This document shows positions 12,284-24,444 of a DNA stretch of 64,000 nt, piece after piece. This DNA comes from Limnoperna fortunei (lineage: Eukaryota > Mollusca > Bivalvia > Mytilida > Modiolidae): contig OX104115.1 in assembly GCA_944474755.1 (NCBI GenBank), positions 74,748,993 to 74,812,992 on the forward strand. The letters are read 5' to 3'. The position numbers and the translations under genes were made by a program. The first letter of the stretch is position 1. Each line of letters starts with the position of its first letter. Under the pieces are notes generated by a model. The model did no database searches and was not told where the DNA came from. It worked only from the letters and a program-made list of their open reading frames with translations.

Positions 12284-12543
12284 ACAATTTGCAGGTCGAC
12301 TGTCAGAAACATAGTATTTAAGTGGAAAGTTTTTGTTATTTCGTTAGAAATGAACAAAACAAAGAGCAAAATATAATTTAAGACTTGTACAAGATTTCTT
12401 ACAAGAAGAGAATACAAAAAGGGGGGTCCTGACTGAGAACCTGTGGCTTCCCATAGCTATTTCTTCACGGTTTCCAATGGATGATTTTATTAGATTTGAT
12501 TTTAAGATATAGTCTTAATGATGTATAAAATTAAAGTACATAC

Positions 12544-12601
12544 CTTGTAAGTAAAATGTCTGCCCTTTCCATCGATATATATGCCGATTGGCTTCCTCCA
12601 T
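12544..12601 (-). CDS. Candidate first coding exon of an unknown gene
   Basis: On the minus strand an ATG at 12601 in a strong context (AAGATGG) opens MEEANRHIYRWKGQTFYLQ and ends in CAAG followed by the donor GTATGT. This gives 19 codons plus one base (phase 1). No further exon was traced toward lower coordinates and no homology is recognised, so this may be chance. Confidence 0.2.
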
Positions 12602-12762
12602 CTTACCTTAATACAAACAAGCGTCTTGGCGATTTGGAGAATAAAAAATTCAGATGCACGACAATTAAACGCTTTGATGCACATGGATGCAGTGCGAGAT
12701 TTGTTGTTCATTATTCGTATTTGGTTATTTGTAGTAGTTTAATTGTCATGAAGCAAAAATAT

Positions 12763-12890
12763 CGGACAAAAAGCTAATCGGATAAAAGGTTGACGGACAA
12801 AAAGCAAAAGTTCGGACGAAAAGCAAAATTATCGGATAAAAAGCGACGTCGGACAAAAAGAAAATGTCGGACATAAAGCATCGTATCAGT
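12763..12890. repeat. Minisatellite 1 (TCGGACAAAAAGC-like unit)
   Basis: Six or more degenerate copies of a roughly 13-25 bp unit built on CGGACAAAAAGC or CGGATAAAAAGC. Confidence 0.75.
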
Positions 12891-12935
12891 TGTAGTTGAT
12901 CATTACGCATGGAAGTTGAAATGTGAAAACAAGAA

Positions 12936-13250
12936 TTATGAATTCATAATATGGGATAACGAATTTACAATAAAGAATAAAGAATATAGAATTAAAAATA
13001 ATGAATTAAGCATGACAAAAGGAATTATGGTTGAAAAATAATGCATTAAGCATGACGAATGATGAATGAAGGATAATGAATGATGAATGAAGGATGAAGA
13101 ATAATGAATTAAGCACAACGAATAATGAATTAAGCACAACGAATGATGAATTAAGGATATAGAATGACGAATGGAGGATGAAGAATAATGAATTAAGCAT
13201 GACGAATGATGAACGAAGGATGAAGAATGATATATGAAGCATTACGAATT
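12936..13250. repeat. Minisatellite 2 (GAATGATGAATTAAGCA-like unit)
   Basis: About 300 bp of degenerate short units built from GAATAATGAATTAAGC and GAATGATGAATGAAGGAT. Frames through it encode only repetitive peptide and are not genes. Confidence 0.85.
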
Positions 13251-13485
13251 TTGACCCCGATGACATTCCATATTAGTGTACCCGCTACGATGATTGTTGT
13301 ACACCTTTTAATGTGATATTGGTATATGATACCCATACATTTTATTCAACAAACCAACTGACAAACTACTGTAATGGAAGCGTTAGGTTTGACTTGCCAT
13401 AAAACCTGGTTTAACCCACCATTTCTTTTGAAATGCCTGTACCAAGTCAGGTTCTCGTCAAAAGTATGATTCTAATATCATCACA

Positions 13486-13632
13486 AATTACGCACTCAAA
13501 ATTCTAAATTACGCACTCAAAATTAAAATATGCACTCAGAATTTTAAATTTCACACTCAAAATTAAAATATGCACTCAAAATGTAACGAAAACATACTCA
13601 AAAGGTAGATTGAAATTACACACTCAAAATTA
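13486..13632. repeat. Minisatellite 3 (TACGCACTCAAAATT-like unit)
   Basis: About seven copies of a 15-22 bp unit built on (T/A)TGCACTCAAAATT or ACGCACTCAAAATT, unlike the two neighbouring arrays. Confidence 0.8.
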
Positions 13633-14320
13633 TAAAAGTAAACAAGAAAACAAATAACAGCTTTATTTAAAAAACAGTTAACAGACGTATAAAAATGCCC
13701 CAAACACGTTAACAGAAAAGATCTTGCCCCATTCGTTGCTGTATGCCATTCACAAGGAAAAACTGCGCATACGACCACCGTATTAACACCGGACTGTTTG
13801 TTTATTTGTCGTTTGAAAGAGGGTGCTTTTGCGTGCATTAGTAAGCGAAAATTTCCAGACATCCTATGGGGTTATCTCGAAACGAAAATCGCAAAGAAAA
13901 TAGCTCTCTTAAAAAATTGAATTTGTTTTTATTAGTGCTGCAAGCACATTTTAGGAAATTTATGCCAAACATATTTAAAATAATGGTGTTGGTGTTTACG
14001 TTGTTGTCTTGTCAAGTGATTCGAGACTACAGTGCCTTCGTTCGTAAAATATGCAATAAGTATTATCTGAATTGGTTCATTAATTTATTCATGAATTAGA
14101 ACAATTCACGAGTCATGTGTAGCACACAAATTACAATATATTCTAGTTTTGAATCATGCTTTGCATATATTTAATACATTAAACAGAGTATACCTTTTAC
14201 ACTAAAAATAAAACAATACGGTGGAATGACGTTCGTTCCTTTATAACCAACACAATTAACCATATAAATGTCCAGTTATTAATGCTGACCCCCGTCATTT
14301 TTTGGGGACGGGGGGAGGGG

Positions 14321-14454
14321 GTATCTGTGGCCGAGTGGTTAAGGTGTAAGTTTTCCTATCGAAGGTCGACAGTTCTCTCCAAATTCCACGTCAATAAATA
14401 CTGGACGGCATGATGTAGCTGTGACGTTAAACAACATTCAAACGAACGCACAAA
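14321..14454 (+). mobile_element. Degraded SINE, B box deleted
   Basis: The A-box region TGTGGCCGAGTGGTTAAG is followed directly by body sequence (TCCTATCGAAGGTCGACAG) and the 3' end (ACTGGACGGCATGATGTAGC, then GTTAAAC), so the B-box part of the tRNA-like head is lost. Confidence 0.7.
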
Positions 14455-16770
14455 AATGTATTTATATAATTAAGTATATAAAAGGTCAGTCTCATGTTTA
14501 AACCTAATGATGATTTTGAGAGTTAATATTTACGTGTACCACAATCCCGTCACTGACCACGTAAACAATTGTTCCTAAAACGTGTTTGGCGGATGGTAAC
14601 AAATGAATGAACAATGACACGTTAAGCGGATTTTCCTGATATGAATAATTCATCCGTTACATATACTTCCTCATTTGTATTTTTACTAATATGACTTTGG
14701 AAGTACATATTGAAAACTATAAATGTATTAAAATTGAATATCAAATAAACAGCTAAATTTTGTGAATTGTATCAATATTCATTTCACACTAATTTTGTAA
14801 AAAAAAATCCCCATTTAGCATTCTTTCTAGGGAAAGTACAATTATTTGTTTCTTAGCCAAGTTTTTACTACAATTAAATGACATCATTTTTCATCCTTCT
14901 TCACACAATTCTTGGCATTCACACCATTCGCACGAAACAACTCCAAACGTCCTTCTTTGTACAACTGCTGATTGTCCATATCAAAGATTATTATTCTCAA
15001 ACCTATAAACTAACATCTTTAGATACTGGTCAGTTGGAGTAAACAAACGTAAAAAGATTAAAAACTGAGGATGCCTGCCAATTGCCTGCATACAAACCGG
15101 TTGATCCCCATGCCGAATGAATTTACTGAATATGTTCTAGACCCAAAGCCGTAAAAGTATTTTTTATAATACATGAAGTCTATTAGAAGTAAACACTAAA
15201 TTTTTGATATATACTCTATATGTGATATAAATCAGATGTACATTCACATTAAAAAACAAATAAAAAGTTTAGTAAGTTTATTTACCACAGGAAGATATCA
15301 TTTTGCAAAATTATCATATCTTTAAAATAAGCATCTCGTAAAATAGATTTTTATATTTATTTTCTATGTTTATAAGAAATGCTAATTCAATAAAAATATA
15401 AAGTATATACATACTTTGAGCAATAGGACCTTGATTAATGCCTGGTACTTCTTAAGTTCACTATTTTATTTTATAATTCATCTTTTTCGTGTTTTTATGC
15501 ATCTAATTCAGTATTATGAATTCCCCTTTCCTTTAATCTAAAATATTACTAATATCAACAGAAAAAAAATACAAATCAGTTTGTATGAAATACGATGTTG
15601 TGTAGTACAAACTACTGTATTTGCAAAACTAAAAAACAAAACTTAACAAAACAGATTGTATTGTTTGTTTTGTTGTTTTGGTTTTTCTTGTGTAAAAATA
15701 ATCCACACATGACCTCTCTTCAGATTATTTACAATTATTCTGTTCAAAATGTTTTGACAATTTTTTTAGAACAAAAAATTTTGAAATGACTTTTTGACTG
15801 GTTGTAATGATATTTTTGGTATTTATGGACACCAACGTTTTTTTCGTCGAACGTTTCGGATACAATATAAATAAACACGTGAAAGGTACATGGTAGTTTG
15901 AGCTTCAATTATATCAAATTTACGTGATTAGTAAATATGATCAATATCCATAGTCGAATAATACGAAGCACACAAATCACTAATAAACAGTATGCCTTTT
16001 ACACAATTACTAAACCTAAACTTCTTTCGTTTCAGAGATCAGGATTTAACACGGCTTATACAAAGTAAATAAGAATAGGCTTATTGATCCCACAGTTTGA
16101 GAAGTTAAGATATGACACAAAGTGGAGTAAAGTTTAATTAAAAGCATACATTGACTTACTGGTGGTTTCATTGATGATTGCTTACCATCATCGGTTACAT
16201 TAAAGCTTTATTGAGGACAGCAACTCAATATAAGTTATGTAATTACTATGTGCACATGATTAGCAAAAAATTCTATGGATATGTGGGTATTCTAATAGCA
16301 AGAGTTTTGAATTTACTTTGGGTAATGTAGTAGGAGTTTTATGTTCGATTTGCATTTCTCTAATTTGGCCTACGCAGGTTTGATGTAGGGAATCAAAATA
16401 GTGACTTCTCGCCCGGAATTTCCTTGCTAGGTTTGTCATAATTTCGTGGAAACAGGAACCCTGACTAGTGAGAATGCTTTATTTCGCACAGCACTACTTC
16501 CACATACAGTATTTCCTGATAAGAAAAATGGAAAAGAAAACTGACCGGACAAGAGCCAAAAGTCTAGGGACAGATAACGAACTTCAAACTCATTACAAAC
16601 CAAGAATAAGACAGTTAATGCAGATATGTTGTTAAGATGTAATTTCAATAATACCACGTTTTATAGAAAATGTAACATAGGTTAATCAGATTATAACTAA
16701 AAAGTCTTTTGCCGTACAACATTTGTCTTTTATTTATAAAATTTCATAAACATACAGAGGTTATAAATTG

Positions 16771-16813
16771 ACTACGTCAGACACGCGTTTTGTCTAATCA
16801 ATAGAATCACTCA
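16771..16813 (-). ncRNA. Hammerhead-ribozyme-like relic
   Basis: Read on the minus strand it contains AGACAAAACGCGTGTCTGAC, close to the 3' half of the 28702 copy, with a degenerate CTGATGA half before it. The GAAA core element reads AAAA, so it is probably inactive. Confidence 0.4.
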
Positions 16814-18974
16814 GAGATCGGTTTCCCTAATGTGGGGCATAAGCTTAATAATATTGTGAACTAAGGCTTAATGATGCCAACAAGTGTTATATTTACATCA
16901 AGTCATCCAGTTAATTCGGTATTAGGATCGAACGGTCCAAATAAGAAAAATAAGCCACTTACAGTGTGACGGGACTTGTAGTTGGCAATATTTTCTTGTA
17001 CAGTTTGAAATGCTGTCCTCTATTAATCAGTGGGAAGACTATACAAAAGCAACTGACCCGGCCCATAAAAAGATTTGATTTCAATTATTTAGTAGCAGCA
17101 TTATTGCAATGTTCAGCCTTTGAATCAAAACAACATGTATAAAATTCCAATGAGCTCGTATCAGAAAAAGCACGGTCAGTCGTTGCCTTAAAGGGCGCAA
17201 AAAATAAGGCAAATCGAGCGCTTATAGTATCCGACGCTCCCTTAAGTACAAATGTTTATTTTCCAAAAAGAACCCAAAGTGATTAATGGTTGTATACGTT
17301 ATGGGGTGGAGTATGAATCCTTCACAATCGATAAAGATTTAAAACGGCAACAAAGCACAAAACAAGGTGTAAAGGTGAGAAACGAAACTGTTGAATGTTA
17401 GGGCGAATTGAATGTCCGTCTATATATAATTATAAAAGAATCAGTGACTAAATACAGAAACCAATCAAATATGTATACTACAATCGGGTTAATTTTTAAT
17501 TATCTGTATGCATGCCAGTAGTTTAAAATAAAGGTATCGCTTCATGAAGGTCAAGGTCAACAAGTTTAAGAACACTGTTGGTGTTTGTATTTTAATTAAT
17601 TCGTTTAAAATACTAGTAAAATGTTAATAAAACTGCAACCAAATTGAAGTCATTCATTGAATTAGTAAGGTCAAGACTGTTCTATACATGATATTGTGGT
17701 TGAATTTGGTGACTTACTCAAATATTTTAAGCTTAGGTTTTTCTATAATCAAACATTAAACCCAATATTAAAAAAAAAACATGCATTACCAATTACGCAC
17801 TGGTGATAAATTTTGCTATCATTGTTAATTGTATAATTGTTATTTGGACATCATTCTGTCGAGAAAAAAAATCGTGAAAACGCTACTCAAGCACTTGCCG
17901 ATACACCGGTAAAGACACATTAACTTGATATGGTCTTTTTTACTATTCCTCAAACTATGAGAACATTTAGTGAATATTAGATTTATGTTAGATATCGTTT
18001 AACAGAACGATTCTCATATTTTTTTTATTACGGCCAAATTTTGTTGAGGTTTTTATACATGTCATATCTTGAAAGATTTAAATTGCTTCGTGTTTTATTT
18101 TATGAAGTTGTGTCTGAGAAATTTTACTACATGTATTTGAGCATCACAATTTAATTGATTTTATAACCGTACCGATATTTCTGTCATTTTCTTTACATAA
18201 AAATATTTTAATTGGATCTAATATCAAGCACGCAAAAGAAAAAAAAAATCATGATCAAGCAGAAAAAAATTACATCGCTGTGTAAGAATATAATTTTCTC
18301 CGAAAACCGGAATAATACATGTATGATTATCAGAAATGAATAAGATAAGAAAAAGTTACTTATAATTGGCTTGCAAAATGCACATAATCAATTTGTTTTT
18401 GGAGTTGTTTCTAATTCCTTGAAAATCTTAATACATAAAGATTCTTCGTTTTTAAATTTTAGCGTATGAACTGTTTCGACGAATTGTTCACTAAATTACT
18501 ATAGAGATTTAAAAAAAGTATTGGTCTCACCACGTTTGTTTTAGTAGGACTCAATAAACGAATTTGTACGACAAAAAGTTGAATTTTACACATCAAATTC
18601 ATCAAATTTTGTTTGACCAAAATGTCCTTACAAAGACAGACTTTGTCATGGTTTCTCAGTTTGTTCAGAAATACTAATATAAATGTTTGCAGGTGGAAAT
18701 ATTTATTTCTATCGTCCTTTTTAAAATGTCATGTGTGCAACGCAGTTTGTTAATATAAACTTCACTGTACTATACCAGGCGGAAGTGGCGTTTAAGGAAA
18801 TATCATTAAAACGTTTCAATTTTAAATGCTATGGTGGAATATGCTGCAATTACATTTAATGTAAGTACAACATTTAAAAAGACAAATAAATTAATACCTT
18901 TATAACTTCGAATAGTTTTATATGAATGCAAATGATTTTGGTAACTTGAAAAGAAATCATAAATCTGGCTACAT

Positions 18975-19211
18975 CAGGGGCGTAGCTGCCTATACGCGAA
19001 TACGCGGCTGAATCCACATGATTTTAAGAACAAAATTGCAATCTATCCCTGTAATCAATAAACTGTCCATTTCAGTTCTAAATAAACCACTTTAGAATTC
19101 TCCAAATTGCACCAAATTGCACCATTGTTTTCAAAAATATTCCGGGGTGCATGCCCGGACCCCACTAGTACTTTGTGAATCCACATTGTAACTAGTCTAG
19201 CTACGTCCCTG
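18975..19211. mobile_element. MITE with CAGGGGCGTAGCT ends
   Basis: The 237-bp segment starts CAGGGGCGTAGCT and ends in the complement of CAGGGACGTAGCT. CAGGG ends fit hAT-like MITEs, but no clean 8-bp target duplication is seen. There is no coding capacity. Confidence 0.6.
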
Positions 19212-19303
19212 TGCATTATAAAATGTCTTCTGTTTAGTTTACACGTGCTATAGTAATCTTAAAACAAAATATTTTCGAGCTAATGCTCCCCGATGGTACC
19301 TCC

Positions 19304-19396
19304 ACACACACACGCACACACACACACCCACCCACCCTCACACACCCTCTCACACACACATACACACACCCTCATACACACACACCCACACAGAAA
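19304..19396. repeat. (CA)n-rich microsatellite
   Basis: About 90 bp of CACACA interrupted by CCCA, CCCT and TACA units. Frames on both strands across it are artefacts. Confidence 0.95.
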
Positions 19397-19424
19397 CTGA
19401 AAAAAAATATGCCACCTATCTTCT

Positions 19425-19560
19425 TCCGGGAGCGGAGGTATAATAAATACCACATTATGGCATGATAATACAAAAGCCTTTGACAAACTTTCACCATTGA
19501 GTCATTTATTATTGATGAGTAAAATGTGAAGGAAAATTGCAATACCATTTTCAAAAGGTA
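19425..19560. repeat. Dispersed repeat, copy 1 (partner 22310-22420)
   Basis: Shares ATGGCATGAT(A/C)ATACAAA and (T/C)ACTTATTATTGATGA-like phrases with 22310-22420 in the same orientation. Confidence 0.55.
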
Positions 19561-19662
19561 ACAACTCGACTTAAAGTCGCTAAACACTAAATAGGAGTCG
19601 AAGACTGAAAATGAATCCCACTTTATAGCAAGACCATCAAACCCACTAAAAATGTATCATTT

Positions 19663-20517
19663 AGGCATAACAGTAGTAAATGTGTACCAGTAACAAGTTA
19701 CCAGATTGTGTACCCTACATTAAGTACAGTACTGAATACTTCGTTTTGTTCTGATTTGGTAAATAGTGGTTAGATGTGTACAATTTTTTAGCTGTAAGCT
19801 CCTGCATCAATTAAGTTTTAAAAATAGGTAAAATTTTTCTCAGATCTTGCAAGATAAAATTTTGGTAATTTTTTAAACAATGTAGTATTTTTACATTCAC
19901 TGCATTAGAAATTGCATGTAAAAGTGGGAGCATCTCAAAATGTTCTAACTAGCGAAAAAAGGAATTGGTCACGGATATATATGGCATATATTTTTTTAAT
20001 GGAAAATGACAGTTTAATATGAATGTAGGCGCAGCCTAAATGCGAGCATCGCACATTGTTCATGTAGTTACTTCAGAGCCCCCTAACAGTACCTCTACAT
20101 TCCATTGATGACGTGACGTCTTATCTAATGTGTCGGTGACGTCACAAAACTCAATTTCAAATACAGCGTTTGAGATTGAAAAAAATTTGTCTGGCATTTT
20201 TGTAGTAATTTAAAAAATAAACAATTTAAATTTATCGATGTCAAAATTATTTTTGTCTACTTTTAAATTATATATTTTTTCGTTCGTCTACAATATTTTC
20301 TTCGGATAGCTCAGCTACCATCTGAAATGGATTTGTTCATATGGATCACGTGACTTTTTTTTACACATACACGCATGTAACCGTATAGCTCGCATCTGCG
20401 ATGCTCGCTATTAATTTCCTAGTCCAGGTAAATGCTGATCAATGTTAGAAAGGTATGCAAATCACAGAAATGTTAGTGTTTTCGACTATAGCCAAAACAT
20501 TTACTACTGTGCTACCT
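19663..20517 (+). repeat. Duplicated block, copy 1, interrupted by a MITE
   Basis: 19663-20016 matches 21759-22112 base for base as far as I can read (constant offset 2096, no indels). After the insertion at 20017-20408 the match resumes with a single visible difference as far as 20517. A divergent third copy lies inverted at 32035-32350. Confidence 0.9.
20017..20408. mobile_element. MITE of 392 bp with TA target duplication
   Basis: Comparison with the uninterrupted copies at 22112 and about 32125 shows that exactly 20017-20408 is inserted, flanked by TA at 20015-20016 and 20409-20410. The ends carry imperfect inverted repeats containing GCGAGCATCGCA (left) and TGCGATGCTCGC (right). It has no reading frame of note. 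Confidence 0.85.
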
Positions 20518-21384
20518 ATATGTCAGATGATGTTTTGTGGATTTTTATTTCTGAGAGTACATCAAGGTTATTTTTTGCATAGATTGTGGTATCTGTTGTT
20601 GAAACTAACTGAAGGCAGTACTCAAAAAGAAGGTATTGTCTAATGGGCACTATAAAAACTGTTAAGTCAGCACTTTTTGCATTTTTCTATATACACATAT
20701 TAAAAAACCACACACAATCACAGAAAAGTGTTGTCCTGTCTTTATTCCATTTTAACTCTCTTTTTGTATGGTCATCTTTACTTTTCGCAATGAATTGGGC
20801 ATATTCATGGGCATAAAATTAAATTTCGATAAAAAAAATTAGGCCAAAAATAAGGTAAATTTTAAACCGTACTGAACAGTTTGAACTTTGGATCAATTTC
20901 TCCCAAAGTTTTGATATGACAATGAAAACCTTTGGCTGAAAACTAGATTTTGTCCCCATTTGCTGAATTTAGGGCCACAATTAAGCAAATTAATAGGAAC
21001 AAGTTCAAATTTTTTTTAATTTTAGTCCAAAATAAGCAAAAATTAGCCATAAATGGTAATGTATTGTCTATAAAAGTGATTATTATGCACATGATTTAAC
21101 AAAACCTGTTCAACAGATGGTTTGTAAAGGCATAATAAGGGTCAAAATATCCAACTTAAAAGAGAAAACAGATTTCCTTAATTAAGTAGAATTTTTTGTG
21201 GAATTCAGTGTTATCAACAGCCTTTGACTGAAATGTTGGTACTTTTATTTTGCACTAATTGAAGGTATAACACAGGTTAAATTAAAATTTGTTCATTTAT
21301 TTGAACTTGTTTAATAGGTTTTCTTGTCTAAAAGCACCATCTTGTTTATTTGAAGCCACTTTGAAACAATTTAGGGGACAATAT

Positions 21385-21575
21385 GGCATAGTTTAAAAGA
21401 TGGAGTGGTCAGCTATTGAAAGCCACCATATCTTAGTGTGCCAGCATAGATTGGGCTGGCCAATAGTATAATATAAGGCTAGTGCATTTAAAAGGTATCT
21501 GTTATAGAACTTTGATATTATTTTCTTATTTAAAAGTGCAGGGGCAGTGACAGATATGCAAATTTTTATTCTGAA
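21385..21575 (+). repeat. Dispersed repeat, copy 1 (partner 38590-38760)
   Basis: Shares GGTCAGCTA(T/G)TGAAAGC, GCATTTAAAAGG and TTTCTTATTTAA(A/C)AGTGCAGG in the same order with 38590-38760. Confidence 0.7.
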
Positions 21576-21758
21576 GATGTCTTCAAACACATGTTATATA
21601 CATATGCAATTTTTCTCCTTGGGTAGGGCTAAAGAATAGAAGAATTTTTCAAGAACACTTCGAATACCAATATATCTTTTATTGATTTTAATTCAAATAT
21701 GACCTATGTACTTGATGTATAAATATTGTCTAAATTGGTTCTCTTGCAAACTTGGTAT

Positions 21759-22219
21759 AGGCATAACAGTAGTAAATGTGTACCAGTAACAAGTTACCAG
21801 ATTGTGTACCCTACATTAAGTACAGTACTGAATACTTCGTTTTGTTCTGATTTGGTAAATAGTGGTTAGATGTGTACAATTTTTTAGCTGTAAGCTCCTG
21901 CATCAATTAAGTTTTAAAAATAGGTAAAATTTTTCTCAGATCTTGCAAGATAAAATTTTGGTAATTTTTTAAACAATGTAGTATTTTTACATTCACTGCA
22001 TTAGAAATTGCATGTAAAAGTGGGAGCATCTCAAAATGTTCTAACTAGCGAAAAAAGGAATTGGTCACGGATATATATGGCATATATTTTTTTAATGGAA
22101 AATGACAGTTTATTAATTTCATAGTCCAGGTAAATGCTGATCAATGTTAGAAAGGTATGCAAATCACAGAAATGTTAGTGTTTTCGACTATAGCCAAAAC
22201 ATTTACTACTGTGCTACCT
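21759..22219 (+). repeat. Duplicated block, copy 2 (empty site)
   Basis: The uninterrupted counterpart of 19663-20517, reading GACAGTTTATTAATTTC across the MITE insertion point. Confidence 0.9.
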
Positions 22220-22309
22220 TTATCATTGTTGAGAAAAATAATATGGGAAACAATAACGGGTGGCTAAAAATTGACAGTAAACAGGAAGTATGAGTAGGAG
22301 AGGTCTGAA

Positions 22310-22420
22310 AATATATCCCTCAATATGGCATGATCATACAAAGTTTCTGACAAAATTTAAGTATTGTATCACTTATTATTGATGAAAAAAAAATGTGACG
22401 AAAAATGATTACATACTAAC
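22310..22420. repeat. Dispersed repeat, copy 2 (partner 19425-19560)
   Basis: Diverged counterpart of 19425-19560. It follows the duplicated block here, whereas its partner precedes it. Confidence 0.55.
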
Positions 22421-22445
22421 ACAATAACACAGACATGCCGATGAC

Positions 22446-23664
22446 GGAGTGTTCCCGGAATGCCAACATTTTAAAAATCACATAATTAAGTGGTTACAAA
22501 GAGGTACAACAAGGGGTGTATGTATAATCATAGGTAAAATAACCCTTTTTTACAGAAAAGGGGGAATTGTAAAAATTGTAAAAATTACATGTATACAGAA
22601 CTTATTATATTAATATGTTATTTAGGTAAAAATGAATAATAAATAAATTAAATAATATTTTAAGCATCACACTTAATTTTGTTAAAACTGTGAAAATAAA
22701 ATTGATTATAATGTAATGTATTAATTACTATAATTATAAGTATAGTAAGTAAGTATACCAAGCTGCTTAATTCATGAATACTATTTAGCCTTGTATTGTT
22801 ATCTTTTCCGGGTAAAAACTACCCGTGGTGAAAAAAAAAAAAACGTACTGGAAGTGTACTATACCAGCATGCACAGCGACTGTCAACACTAAGAATGACA
22901 CTATTACGGGACAAGGACAGTACCAATACATTCACCCTGCAGACCAAGCAAAAATTGTCTTCCAGGGTATAAATGTAGGAGGGTATGGTTCCACGCACTA
23001 GAAGACTTAGAAGACACCGACTTGCCCATCGACACTACTGTTGTTACCCAAAGGATTGATGGCGACCGCACTCTATGGAAATTTTTTCAACACAGACGGA
23101 CCCTCATTACCAACCAACTGAAAGCCTGGCATGGTAAACTGAAAAGGAAAGTCCATCATGAATATCTACACCATCATCCAGATTTTCAAAGACATCGACG
23201 CAGTCAACGAGATAACCCGTATTCCAACTTCAGGCCGGCGGAACCCAAAGACCCAGACCCAAGAAGTACCCAACCATCGACAACTACATCAGTATATTAA
23301 AGGATAGACTCGCCAACAACACCATCGACCTCATGGAATATGTGGATGCCGTGTCACAGCTACTACATCTTGGATAAAAACTAAATAGATTTTACGTGTA
23401 ATTTTATTTTTATTTTGCTTTAGTTTGCTACAATGAAAGTATTTATAATGTTACAATAAAATAATGTCGTATATTGAGTGATAGTATTTATAATAATATA
23501 CAATAATTATTATACAACTACTCACCCAGTATATACCAGTAGAATATTACCAATTTTACCTTTAGTAAATTAATTATCCTGTATGAGGGACCCCTTAATC
23601 CTCACTAATGAGAGCCTACAATGTTCTTTGATCTTTCACAATGTTGGCATTCCGGCACACAGCC
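22446..23664 (+). mobile_element. MULE DNA transposon, internally deleted, with 8-bp target duplication
   Basis: Both ends carry the core inverted repeat CCGGAATGCCAACATT (22456-22470 and its complement near 23640-23655). They are flanked by CCGATGAC at 22438-22445 and 23665-23672. An 8-bp duplication is typical of Mutator-like elements. Inside are remnants of a FLYWCH finger and of the C-terminal part of the transposase, but the catalytic middle is missing. The insertion lies 430 bp upstream of the first visible exon of receptor A. Confidence 0.88.
22843..23377 (+). pseudogene. FLYWCH / MULE transposase remnant, catalytic core deleted
   Basis: 22843-22980 reads YWKCTIPACTATVNT and, further on, QYQYIHPAD, matching the second half of a FLYWCH zinc finger (C-x4-C and a following His region). 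It passes straight into the C-terminal part of a MULE transposase: TNQLKAWHGKLKRKVHH, then after a frameshift near 23160 NIYTIIQIFKDI. After a second shift near 23255 comes DRLANNTIDLMEYVDAVSQL, ending in TAA at 23375-23377. The DDE catalytic domain that should lie between the two parts is absent. The protein would have bound and moved the MULE; this copy cannot. Confidence 0.8.
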
Positions 23665-24096
23665 CCGATGACAGTATACCCCTATCCCTTATGGGAACAT
23701 ATCCACACAAAAAATTGTTAAGCAAATAATACCTTGTTCTAATTTAAGGATTGATGGGTACTAGCAACGATGTGGAGCACTGCAAAACATGAAATAATGA
23801 ATAACATCTGCCAGGATATTTTTAAAGCTGTGTTTTGTTTTATTAATGTAATCCTATTGAAATACTATATTTGATAATGTAGATATAAGCTATTTTGTTT
23901 TTTCTTAAAAAAAACATACAAAACATACACCATAAACATTAAAATATTCACCAAGATCTACAAACGAAAAGTGGTATATGTAATATCTTTGTGGCTTTCA
24001 ACTTTATTCAACAATAACATGGGATATGGCAAATCGGTCATCATTATTCAAAAAATGTATATAGCAACAATTTATTTGCAATTGTCTGTTTTTCAG

Positions 24097-24444
24097 CCAT
24101 GTTGTTTTTATTTATAATAAACGTTTTAAATCTGGCGTCTGCAGAATTGCCAATATGTGCAGAAGTCGGAGATAGTGCAAAAATTAAATGTCCTGGAGAA
24201 TCCGATGGAAATAACAATCGTTGGTATCGTCTTCCAGGGAATATATTATACAGTGACACCGGAAGTTTGAATCCAAGTTTAGATAACAATCTAAAAAGAA
24301 GACTTAACATTACACAAAACAAGAACACAGGAAGTTGGAATCTACAGATTACCAATGTTACTGTTGGTGACGAAGGGGATTATTCATGTGAAATCCAGTC
24401 TAAAAACATGTACAGAAATCATAATGTTTATCTTAAAGTTATAG
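24097..24444 (+). CDS. Receptor A exon: signal peptide and Ig domain
   Basis: The acceptor TTTTTCAG precedes and the donor GTAAGT follows. It encodes MLFLFIINVLNLASA, then the Ig domain with N-glycosylation sites (NIT, NVT). The two bases before the ATG correspond in position to the receptor B exon, which begins in phase 1, so an upstream exon is possible. The nucleotide match to receptor B continues about 55 bp into the following intron. Confidence 0.9.

Larger units (their letters stand above)
8898..12540. other. No gene recognised apart from a weak exon candidate
   Basis: AT-rich with short chance frames. A possible small exon lies at 9538-9600. A possible terminal exon begins at about 9915 and is followed by an AATAAA at about 10478. 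Nothing else was recognised. Confidence 0.45.
13640..18970. other. No gene recognised
   Basis: AT-rich sequence with short frames only. It contains a degraded SINE (14321-14454) and a hammerhead-like relic (16771-16813). Confidence 0.5.

Noticed and set aside
12936..13266. Repetitive hydrophobic proteins on the minus strand
   Set aside because: Products of reading through a minisatellite.
12763..13632. CRISPR-like array
   Set aside because: Units are degenerate, without constant repeat/unique spacer alternation, and the genome is plainly eukaryotic.
19280..19486. Cys/Val-rich or Thr/His-rich small proteins
   Set aside because: Reading frames through a CA microsatellite.
20455..20643. 62-codon plus-strand gene
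   Set aside because: Begins inside the duplicated repeat block and has no support as a gene.
24044..24355. Open frame antisense to the receptor A Ig exon (and 37125-37421 antisense to receptor B)
   Set aside because: It mirrors the conserved Ig exon; no start context, domain or splice logic. Its conservation follows from the sense strand.
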